Source: Oscillospiraceae bacterium | Lineage (GTDB): Bacteria > Bacillota > Clostridia > Saccharofermentanales > Saccharofermentanaceae | Reading direction: 5' to 3' | DNA: 14,006 nucleotides | NCBI GenBank assembly: GCA_902767145.1 | Contig: CACXGG010000191.1 | Span: forward strand, 1 to 14,006 | In this document: positions 7,560 to 14,006 of the stretch, in pieces | Layout of the letters: each line of letters opens with the position of its first letter | Numbering within the stretch: position 1 is the first letter of the stretch | Made by a program: the position numbers and the translations under genes | Notes under the pieces: model-generated | Seen by the model: only the letters and a program-made list of their open reading frames with translations | What the model was told of the DNA's origin: nothing | Database searches by the model: none

Positions 7560-8560
7560 TGGCAGTCCTGACTTCAAAACAGCTCAGTGAGCTCATAAGA
7601 TCCGGTAACGAACCGAGGACCATCCTCATCTATGGTGAGGAGGAGTTCCTTGTGGGACAGTTCATGGATATCGTCAAGAAGAACTGCCTTTCTGAAGGTG
7701 CCGAGACCATGGACTACGTGAAGATCGACTGCGAAGGCAAGGAGATGGATACGGAGCAGGTAAGGGCGAATATCGAGCTTCCTGCATGGATGTCTCCCAA
7801 GAGGGTGGTCTTCGTCAAGAATGCCGATATCTTCGGAAAAGGCGATGCGGATGATATCGCATCCCTTCTTAAGGATGTCCCTGATACAGGACTTCTCATA
7901 ATCTCCACTCTTAAGATCGATAACAGGAAAAAGGCTCTGGTAAAGGCCTTTACTGATAACGGTGTCATAGCAGAGTTCGGTTTCCAGGAGGAGGAAAAGC
8001 TCTCCTCATACATAAATAAAGCCCTGGGAAGATCCGGCCTCAGCGCCGACTCTGAGACAGTGGAGAGCATCATCTCAAGATGCAATAAGAGCTTAAGGCT
8101 CATAAACGGAGAGCTTAATAAGATCGTGCTCTACTGCCAGGGAGCGGGGCTCAGATCCGTAAACATGGATATAGTGGAGGACCTCTGTCCGCCTGATATC
8201 CAGGGAACCATCTTCAAGATCACTGACGCCATAGGCTACAAGAATACAAAGGCCGCCCTGGTATATACTGAAAATCTCATAAGGACAAAGGAGCCCATGC
8301 CCAGGATCAGGGTAATGATAGCAAGGCAGATCAAGCTCCTTTTATGTGCCAAGGAGATCGGCAGGAAGGACGAGGTCATCAAAAGGCTGAAGGTCCGTGA
8401 TTTTGTTGCCGATAAGCTCCTGAAGCAGGCCCAGAGGTTCACTTATGACAATCTCATAAAGCTCTATATGGACTTTTATCAGGCTGATGCCGACATCAAA
8501 AAGGGCATGGCAGATGAGAGGATGGCTCTCGATACACTTATCGTAAAGGCATGCAGCTGA
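7559..8560 (+). CDS. holA: DNA polymerase III subunit delta
   Basis: The delta subunit is part of the clamp-loader complex; it opens the beta sliding clamp so that it can be placed on primed DNA. The 333-aa length is normal. The opening segment TILIYGEEEFLVGQ (21-34) is the family's conserved N-terminal region, where the substrate-binding loop of true ATPases is degenerate. Downstream, CPPDIQGTIFKITDAIGYKN and the following helices match the middle and collar domains. The ATG overlaps the lipoprotein stop by one base (TAATG), and GGGAGG lies about 13 nt upstream, so translational coupling is likely. holA near comEC is common in Firmicutes, which supports the assignment. rpsT, often found just beyond holA, is not here. 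No clear terminator follows. Confidence 0.93.
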   Translation: MAVLTSKQLSELIRSGNEPRTILIYGEEEFLVGQFMDIVKKNCLSEGAETMDYVKIDCEGKEMDTEQVRANIELPAWMSPKRVVFVKNADIFGKGDADDIASLLKDVPDTGLLIISTLKIDNRKKALVKAFTDNGVIAEFGFQEEEKLSSYINKALGRSGLSADSETVESIISRCNKSLRLINGELNKIVLYCQGAGLRSVNMDIVEDLCPPDIQGTIFKITDAIGYKNTKAALVYTENLIRTKEPMPRIRVMIARQIKLLLCAKEIGRKDEVIKRLKVRDFVADKLLKQAQRFTYDNLIKLYMDFYQADADIKKGMADERMALDTLIVKACS

Positions 8561-8663
8561 CACTTAATGCATATATGCCCAACTTATTTTATTGACTGAT
8601 GTTCCCCTTTACCTTAAAATAAATAAGTTATTTTAGCAGTTTAAGTTCAGGAGGAAGATCATT
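8561..8663 (+). promoter_or_regulatory. Promoter region of icd with nested inverted repeats
   Basis: A strong sigma-A type promoter is visible: TTGACT (8592-8597), exactly 17 nt, then TAAAAT (8615-8620). Each box is one mismatch from consensus, and transcription should begin near 8627. Two inverted repeats surround it. AACTTATTT (8581-8589) is matched perfectly by AAATAAGTT (8621-8629), so the arms bracket the -35 and -10. A second pair, TAAAATAA (8615-8622) and TTATTTTA (8628-8635), overlaps the -10 and start point. Both suggest a repressor or regulator site. A short palindrome, GCATATATGC (8569-8578), lies further upstream. Confidence 0.7.
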
Positions 8664-9860
8664 TTGGCAAAGATCACCATGAAAACGCCCCTCGTAGAGA
8701 TGGACGGCGATGAGATGACAAGGATCATCTGGCAGCAGATAAAGGATATCATCATCAATCCTTTCGTAGACCTTAAGACAGAGTATTTCGATCTGGGACT
8801 TGTTAACAGGGACAAGACAAACGATCAGGTTACCATAGATTCTGCAAACAGGACTAAGGAACTGGGCGTAGCAGTAAAGTGTGCAACTATCACACCCAAT
8901 GCCCAGAGAATGACAGAATATAACCTCAAGGAGATGTGGAAGAGCCCCAACGGAACCATCAGGGCAATGCTGGACGGTACCGTTTTCAGAGCTCCCATCC
9001 TGGTAAAGGGCATCACACCCTTCGTTTCCTGCTGGAAGAAGCCCATTACCATTGCAAGACATGCATACGGAGACGTTTACAAGAACTCCGAGCTCCGTGT
9101 AGACGGCGCTGCCAAGGCAGAGCTCGTTGTCACATATCCCGACGGAAGGACAGAGAAGAAGGTTATCCATGAGTTTGACGGCCCCGGTATCATCCAGGGA
9201 CTCCACAACACAGATAAGTCCATCTCTTCCTTCGCAAGAGCATGCTTCACCTATGCACTGGACATCAAGCAGGACCTCTGGTTCGCAACAAAGGATACTA
9301 TCTCCAAGACATACGACCACAGGTTCAAGGATATCTTCGCAGAGATCTACGAAAATGAGTTCAAGGCTAAGTTCGAGGAGGCAGGCATCGAGTATTTCTA
9401 TACACTTATCGATGACGTTGTCGCCAGGATCATGAGAAATGAGGGCGGTATCCTCTGGGCCTGCAAGAACTACGACGGAGACGTAATGAGCGATATGCTC
9501 GCTTCCGCCAACGGATCTCTTGCAATGATGACTTCAGTTCTCGTATCACCCGAGGGTGTTTACGAGTATGAGGCTGCCCACGGAACAGTAACAAGACACT
9601 ACTACAAGTACCTCAAGGGCGAGGCAACATCCACAAACCCCATGGCAACCATCTTTGCATGGTCCGGTGCACTCCGTAAGAGAGCACAGATGGATGAGCT
9701 TCCTGATCTCGAGGACTTTGCTGACCGTCTCGAAAAGGCATCCATCCAGACCATCGAGGAGGGAACCATCACCGGTGACCTTAAGAACCTTATCGACATC
9801 CCCGAAAAGAATGTCGTCAACACAGAAGAATTCCTGAAGGCTATCGCAGCCAAGCTTTGA
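8664..9860 (+). CDS. icd: NADP-dependent isocitrate dehydrogenase, eukaryote-like (type II)
   Basis: The enzyme converts isocitrate to 2-oxoglutarate and CO2 with NADP+, supplying carbon skeletons for glutamate and NADPH. The 398-aa protein belongs to the homodimeric subfamily that includes human cytosolic IDH, not the E. coli type. Substrate-site residues are in place: S94 and R100 in SPNGTIR (94-100), R109, R132 in ARHAYGD (131-137) and Y139, with numbering that appears to coincide with the human enzyme. The metal-binding region is [23 protein letters not shown], with R311-H312, marks NADP rather than NAD use. The start is TTG at 8664, chosen because AGGAGG (8649-8654) sits 9 nt upstream; an ATG five codons on is less well placed. 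The SEC-C gene follows after 18 nt, and the mre genes continue in the same direction. Confidence 0.95.
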   Translation: MAKITMKTPLVEMDGDEMTRIIWQQIKDIIINPFVDLKTEYFDLGLVNRDKTNDQVTIDSANRTKELGVAVKCATITPNAQRMTEYNLKEMWKSPNGTIRAMLDGTVFRAPILVKGITPFVSCWKKPITIARHAYGDVYKNSELRVDGAAKAELVVTYPDGRTEKKVIHEFDGPGIIQGLHNTDKSISSFARACFTYALDIKQDLWFATKDTISKTYDHRFKDIFAEIYENEFKAKFEEAGIEYFYTLIDDVVARIMRNEGGILWACKNYDGDVMSDMLASANGSLAMMTSVLVSPEGVYEYEAAHGTVTRHYYKYLKGEATSTNPMATIFAWSGALRKRAQMDELPDLEDFADRLEKASIQTIEEGTITGDLKNLIDIPEKNVVNTEEFLKAIAAKL

Positions 9861-9878
9861 TAATTGGAGGAAAATATA

Positions 9879-10400
9879 ATGAGCAAGTATTACGATACAT
9901 GGATCGAAAGATCAGAGACCATCAAGGACCAGAATTCCTACGCACAGTACATCAACCTGTACTACGCTATGGAGAGGGATGCATACGATAAGATCCTTAC
10001 AGCATTCCCCGAAAACGAGGAGCTCCGTAAGGGCAAGGCATCCGAGCTCGCTGCCAAGCTGGGCTTCAACAAGGACACCATGGATATCTTCGTAGGTTTC
10101 CTTGACGGCATCAAGACATCCCTTAACAACGAGCTGGATGTTGAGAATATCGAGGACGATTCCGATGTTGAACTCGATATCGACTATGAGAAGCTCTACT
10201 ACAACATGAGAGACGCAAAGGCTACATGGCTCTTTAAGCTCAACTCCTGGAAGAACGTTCTCGACGATGCCAAGGCTGCTGAGATCGCAAGGGAGTACAG
10301 AGAGGCTAATATCGCTCACTCCGACCACATCGGAAGAAACGATCCCTGCCCCTGTGGTTCAGGTAAGAAGTACAAGAAGTGCTGCGGTAAGAATGCCTGA
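9879..10400 (+). CDS. SEC-C motif protein
   Basis: This is a 173-aa, mostly helical, acidic protein ending in a SEC-C zinc-binding motif. C157, C159, C168 and C169 lie in [13 protein letters not shown], the same C-x-C-x8-C-C element found at the C-terminus of SecA, where it binds SecB and ribosomes. The rest (1-150) shows no domain I recognise. It is rich in charged helices, with an Asp/Glu stretch around 88-104. Stand-alone proteins of this type are common in Clostridia, and their function is not established to my knowledge. The ATG at 9879 has GGAGG (9866-9870) 8 nt upstream; an in-frame TTG at 9864 overlaps that site and is rejected. The gene lies 18 nt after icd and 15 nt before mreC, so it is probably in the same operon. 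Confidence 0.88.
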   Translation: MSKYYDTWIERSETIKDQNSYAQYINLYYAMERDAYDKILTAFPENEELRKGKASELAAKLGFNKDTMDIFVGFLDGIKTSLNNELDVENIEDDSDVELDIDYEKLYYNMRDAKATWLFKLNSWKNVLDDAKAAEIAREYREANIAHSDHIGRNDPCPCGSGKKYKKCCGKNA

Positions 10401-10415
10401 AAGTAGGTCCTGTTC

Positions 10416-11342
10416 TTGCGCGGCCTTCTCCGGAAAAAATGGTTGATAATACTTATCGGGGCGCTCATCCTGATCGCCGCGGTAGTATTTGGTGCCTTTC
10501 CCGGAAGTCCTTTAAACAAGACACTTAAACCCGTTGGGGGCATTGCTGCCCCCATACAGAGGGTTGTTAAATCAGCAGGTAATACACTGTCTGATTTCTG
10601 GGCAGCCATCACTGATGGTATCGCCATAAGAAACGAAAACGAGGAGCTCCGTGCCGAGATCGCCGAGCTTCAGTATCAGCTTACACAGTCCGAGGAGGCC
10701 CTCATAAGATATGAGGAGCTCCAGGACGCTTTCCATATCAGGGATACGTTCAGTAATTACGATATCTACGGTGCCTCAGTCCTTTCGAGAGAAGCGGACG
10801 AATGGTTCTCCGTTATAAGGATCGCTCTTGGAAATACTGACGGCATCATGCTGGAGGCAGGTGATTCCTATGCGGTCGTTGATGTACGTATGAACCTGAT
10901 AGGAAGGGTCATCGAGATCGATACAAATGAGAGTAAGATCCTGCCCCTGACACATGAAGGCTTCGTTGTAAGCGGCAAGGTAAATGCCGTAAACGGTGCA
11001 GGTGTTACCATCACAGGTGATGCTTCCCTTAAAAACGACGGTCTCTGCCTTGTTACCGGCATCGACCCTGATGTCATCCTCGAGGAGGGAACAGAGATCG
11101 TTACTTCAGGTGACGGCGGACTCTTCCCCCAGGGTATCCCCATCGGTACCATAGAGAGCGTTGATTATTCAGATCCCCTTAATATCACTGCTACTTTAAG
11201 GCCTTATACAGATATCGCAGATCTTAACGATGTCTTCGTTATGGTGCCTTTCTCCGTTATAGAGGAGCAGACAGAGCTCCGTGAATCCGGAAACCTTACA
11301 CCCACATATGAATCGGAAGTTTCCGAGGAGTCCGGATCATGA
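10416..11342 (+). CDS. mreC: Rod shape-determining protein MreC
   Basis: MreC is a bitopic membrane protein of the elongasome that links MreB filaments to PBP2 and RodA outside the membrane. The 308-aa protein shows a short basic N-terminus, one membrane helix (about 9-28), a coiled coil (about 68-106, ENEELRAEIAELQYQL) and the beta-rich MreC fold with TSGDGGLFPQGIPIG. The C-terminal tail is acidic, Ser-rich and probably unstructured. The start appears to be TTG at 10416, 15 nt after the SEC-C stop, with a modest AGG at 10405-10407. An in-frame stop just upstream rules out a longer product, and no ATG lies before the membrane helix. The stop overlaps the mreD start (ATGA). mreB is not upstream here, so the usual mreBCD cluster is split. 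Confidence 0.92.
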   Translation: MRGLLRKKWLIILIGALILIAAVVFGAFPGSPLNKTLKPVGGIAAPIQRVVKSAGNTLSDFWAAITDGIAIRNENEELRAEIAELQYQLTQSEEALIRYEELQDAFHIRDTFSNYDIYGASVLSREADEWFSVIRIALGNTDGIMLEAGDSYAVVDVRMNLIGRVIEIDTNESKILPLTHEGFVVSGKVNAVNGAGVTITGDASLKNDGLCLVTGIDPDVILEEGTEIVTSGDGGLFPQGIPIGTIESVDYSDPLNITATLRPYTDIADLNDVFVMVPFSVIEEQTELRESGNLTPTYESEVSEESGS

Positions 11343-11956
11343 ACCGGGGTCCGCTGATAAGAAAGATCCTTGTATATGCAGTCTATGTTCTCCTGATAGC
11401 AAGTTTTCAGGTTACTTTCCCAAAGGTCATTTCCTTTGGAGGACAGGTGGCAGACCTTATGCTGGTGTTTACCGTTCTCGCAGGTTATCTTTTCGGATTT
11501 AAGGACGGTGCCGTTATCGGTATCGCCATGGGTATCCTCCGTGACTATTATGCCAGCCCGCCCATCACCGGTATAGACGGAAAGCCTGTCGTTACTTGTG
11601 CCATCGGACTTCTCGTCCTTTTCCTGGCAGGAACGGTGGGAGCTTCATTCTTTACGGTCAAGATGAATAGAAATGTGCTCTTTGCCTTTGCCGCAGTGGC
11701 ATTTCTGACCCTCTGCTATAAGATCGCAGGTCATCTGGCCTTTTTCCTGTGGCACAGGCTTGCCCTGGGAACGACATATAATCTTACTTTTGGTGACATA
11801 ATCCTTCATTCCATACTTCCCCAGCTTCTTCTGAACCTGGTGGCTGCAGTGCCCCTGATCCTTCTTCTGAAGTTTGCGGGACCTTATAAGAAGGGCATCA
11901 ATACAGCGCTTATCGATGAGGAGAAAGGTGGTGAGCAGTTATGGCTGACGATCTGA
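11339..11956 (+). CDS. mreD: Rod shape-determining protein MreD
   Basis: MreD is a small integral membrane protein that works with MreC in lateral wall synthesis. The 205-aa product is strongly hydrophobic, with roughly five or six membrane segments. It contains the family-like region ADLMLVFTVLAGYLFGFKDGAVIGIAMGILRDYY, where GxxxG spacing and a conserved Asp follow the second helix. It begins within the mreC stop (4-nt overlap) and ends 16 nt inside the next gene, a pattern of tight translational coupling. Identification rests on hydrophobic pattern plus position between mreC and a PBP2; MreD sequences are poorly conserved, so context carries much of the weight. Confidence 0.87.
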   Translation: MNRGPLIRKILVYAVYVLLIASFQVTFPKVISFGGQVADLMLVFTVLAGYLFGFKDGAVIGIAMGILRDYYASPPITGIDGKPVVTCAIGLLVLFLAGTVGASFFTVKMNRNVLFAFAAVAFLTLCYKIAGHLAFFLWHRLALGTTYNLTFGDIILHSILPQLLLNLVAAVPLILLLKFAGPYKKGINTALIDEEKGGEQLWLTI

Positions 11957-14006
11957 ATCCCACCACCAGGCGCGAGGGCAAGGAGAATAATTCCTTCAGA
12001 AGACAGCTCTTCGATGCTCTCACCAACAGATATTTCGTATTGTCATTCCTGTTCTGCATCATAGGCGCAGTTATCCTTGTCATGACCGCCAAGCTTCAGT
12101 TCTCCGGTTATCAGAGGACGATCTCCGCTGCATCGGAAGGTATGCAGAGGCAGTATATAGTCAATGCCCCCAGGGGAGATATCCTTGACTGTAACGGAGT
12201 TACCCTGGCAACATCGGAATCAGTAAATACACTTATGATCTCCAACGCTTTCATGGAGGATGATGACTTTAATGCCATGCTCCTGGAGCTCAGCTACCTT
12301 TTCGATGACTATAACTGTATCCCAGTGGCTGATCTGGATGAGTATTTTGCCGTAGCACCTTTCCAGTTCCTGAAAAGTGAGGAGGAGATAAGGCTCTGGC
12401 AGACCAACCATAACCTTTTCGACCTCCAGGATTATACTGAAGGCGTTATCGTTACCTTCTCCGACGACTATGTTAAGACGGATCCCCAGGTGTTCTTCCT
12501 TTATCTCCGTGACCTTTTCGGCATCGACCCCAACTATACCGAGGATGAGGCCTACAGGATCATAAGGATCAGGTACCAGATCTTCCAGGATAACTGGTCA
12601 TTTGTCACCGGAACCCCCATCGAGATTGCTACAGATGTTCCCCAGGAGCTCATTACACTTCTTACGGAACAGAATTACAGATATATGGGTATCATCAGCG
12701 GCGTAGACTACAGAAGGGTCTATACGCCCCTGGCACAGCTGTCCTGCCATGTTGTGGGATATGTAGGAAGGATCTCCCAGGAGACCCTGGCAACCCTCCA
12801 GCCTTACGGTTACAGTAACGATGACCTGGTAGGCCAGTCAGGCGTAGAGTCCCAGATGGAGAGATATCTCCACGGTCAGGCGGGAATATCATCCTATAAC
12901 ATATGGACAGAAGAGAGGGAGGACGGTATGTTCTTCCCCTCGGACTACGGTGTTGACCCTGTCCCGGGTGCAACTGTAAACCTTACCATCGACTCAGACC
13001 TTCAGAGGGTTGGTATCGAGGCTATGAAGCAGTATATCGAGGATGCCGAGATCGCAGAGCAGCTGAAGGGAACAGGTTATAAGACAGCTAATGCCGGAGC
13101 TTTCGTCATGATGAATGTTGATACGGGAGCCGTTATCGCCATGGGATCCTATCCAAACTTCGACCCCAACGACTTCGTCCTTTCCATGTATGGCGACAAG
13201 CAGGCCCAGGAACAGCTGGAATATTATCTTGGGATCGGAGAGTACGAGGATATAACTGCAGAGGATATGCCCCTCTGGAACAGGGCCATCATGTCCCAGT
13301 ACGCTCCGGGATCCACCTTTAAGATGTGTACGGCCCTGGCAGGCCTTGAAGAAGGCGTTATCTTCCCGGGTTCTGACTATATAAGATGCGAAAGTCCCAT
13401 CGATATCGGCGGCTGGGAGTTCAAATGTCTTGAGTTCCCCGACGGAGGACACGGTACCCTGAACCTTAACGAAGCTATGGCTACATCCTGTAATATCTAC
13501 TTCATGAGACTTGGAGTAGAGACAGGTATCGACAATATCGATGCAATGGGTGAGAGGCTTGGCCTTGGAGAATATACGGGAATAGACCTTCCCGGTGAGA
13601 TCTGCGGTATCAGGGCCAGCCGTGAGATGAAGAGGCTTCTCAGGGAAAGTGAATACGACAGGACCTGGTTCCCCGCCGATACTGCCCAGTCAGCCATCGG
13701 CCAGTTCGATAACTGTTTCACCATCATGCAGCTCTGCAGATATACGGCAGCCATTGCCACCAATGAGCTGGTTACCCCTTATGTAGTTGACAGCGTAGTA
13801 GCTTCCGACGGTTCCATCCTCTACGAGGGCCAGAAGCCTGCAACGCCCCTTGGAATAGATGAGGATAATATCGAGGCAGTAAGATATGCCATGAGATGCG
13901 TTGTTACCGGTACCACCATGTGGGAAGGTACTGCTCAGGAGACTTTCTTCGATTTCCCCATCGCCGTTGTCTGTAAGACCGGTACTGCTGAGACGGGTTA
14001 CGAGGA
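11941..14006 (+). CDS. mrdA: Penicillin-binding protein 2 type D,D-transpeptidase, open at right edge
   Basis: This class B PBP cross-links peptidoglycan during cell elongation, with RodA and MreCD. The frame is open from the ATG at 11941 to the end of the window (688 codons). One N-terminal membrane helix (about 31-50) is followed by the class B dimerisation/pedestal motif PRGDI (77-81). The transpeptidase domain has all three active-site motifs: S458-T-F-K461 (catalytic Ser), S516-C-N518 and K679-T-G681. A long segment between about residues 92 and 230, with no motif I recognise, separates the pedestal start from the rest and may be an extended PBP2 head. The start overlaps mreD by 16 nt and has AGGTGG shortly upstream. 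Position after mreCD favours PBP2 (mrdA/pbpA) over the divisome paralogue FtsI. The C-terminus is missing. Confidence 0.9.
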   Translation, partial: MADDLNPTTRREGKENNSFRRQLFDALTNRYFVLSFLFCIIGAVILVMTAKLQFSGYQRTISAASEGMQRQYIVNAPRGDILDCNGVTLATSESVNTLMISNAFMEDDDFNAMLLELSYLFDDYNCIPVADLDEYFAVAPFQFLKSEEEIRLWQTNHNLFDLQDYTEGVIVTFSDDYVKTDPQVFFLYLRDLFGIDPNYTEDEAYRIIRIRYQIFQDNWSFVTGTPIEIATDVPQELITLLTEQNYRYMGIISGVDYRRVYTPLAQLSCHVVGYVGRISQETLATLQPYGYSNDDLVGQSGVESQMERYLHGQAGISSYNIWTEEREDGMFFPSDYGVDPVPGATVNLTIDSDLQRVGIEAMKQYIEDAEIAEQLKGTGYKTANAGAFVMMNVDTGAVIAMGSYPNFDPNDFVLSMYGDKQAQEQLEYYLGIGEYEDITAEDMPLWNRAIMSQYAPGSTFKMCTALAGLEEGVIFPGSDYIRCESPIDIGGWEFKCLEFPDGGHGTLNLNEAMATSCNIYFMRLGVETGIDNIDAMGERLGLGEYTGIDLPGEICGIRASREMKRLLRESEYDRTWFPADTAQSAIGQFDNCFTIMQLCRYTAAIATNELVTPYVVDSVVASDGSILYEGQKPATPLGIDEDNIEAVRYAMRCVVTGTTMWEGTAQETFFDFPIAVVCKTGTAETGYE

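Noticed and set aside
8548..8590. Terminator after holA
   Set aside because: Only short GGCAT/ATGCC arms and a 10-bp AT-rich palindrome are present; there is no stable stem followed by a T-run.
8628..9320. Minus-strand ORF of 230 aa opposite icd
   Set aside because: It is a shadow of the well-supported isocitrate dehydrogenase frame; the Cys-rich product has no coherent domain.
9912..10328. Minus-strand ORF of 138 aa opposite the SEC-C gene
   Set aside because: It is antisense to a gene with a good ribosome-binding site and an intact zinc motif.
12994..13452. Minus-strand ORF of 152 aa inside the PBP2 gene
   Set aside because: The opposite strand carries the STFK transpeptidase motif in an uninterrupted frame.

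Overview
The window looks like chromosomal housekeeping DNA from a member of the Clostridia, in the Lachnospiraceae/Oscillospiraceae range. I infer this from the ~390-residue clostridial type of ribose-phosphate pyrophosphokinase, comEC and holA close together, a short SEC-C protein, a eukaryote-like NADP-isocitrate dehydrogenase, and mreC-mreD-PBP2. G+C is moderate, Arg codons are mostly AGA/AGG, and Shine-Dalgarno sites are of the AGGAGG type. No species can be named from this sequence. I see no rRNA, tRNA, CRISPR array, insertion sequence, integrase or phage gene.

Left part, minus strand (about 1-2776): engB (ribosome-assembly GTPase) is followed by two tandem paralogues of ribose-phosphate pyrophosphokinase. 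The second runs off the left edge. The complete paralogue (866-2053) has lost catalytic-loop residues that the edge copy keeps, so one may be catalytic and the other regulatory.

Middle part, plus strand (2869-8560): a 65-92 bp divergent region, depending on which engB start is used, carries a tandem 10-bp repeat and an 18-bp palindrome. It separates engB from comEC (DNA uptake channel). Then come an internally duplicated four-helix membrane protein of unknown function, an acidic Tyr-rich lipoprotein, and holA (DNA polymerase III delta). The last three are tightly packed (1-nt gap, then a TAATG overlap). comEC next to holA is a common Firmicutes arrangement; the two genes between them are not part of the arrangement I know.

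Right part, plus strand (8664-14006): a good sigma-A type promoter (TTGACT, 17 nt, TAAAAT) inside an inverted repeat precedes icd (TTG start). The SEC-C protein, mreC (TTG start), mreD and a PBP2-type transpeptidase open at the right edge follow with gaps of 18 and 15 nt and overlaps of 4 and 16 nt. This looks like one transcription unit joining a central-carbon enzyme to the rod-shape/elongasome genes. mreB is not next to mreC here.

No clearly new defence or mobile system is visible. The best leads are the diverged PRPP-synthetase pair, the two unrecognised envelope genes between comEC and holA, and the icd-mre linkage with its palindromic promoter.
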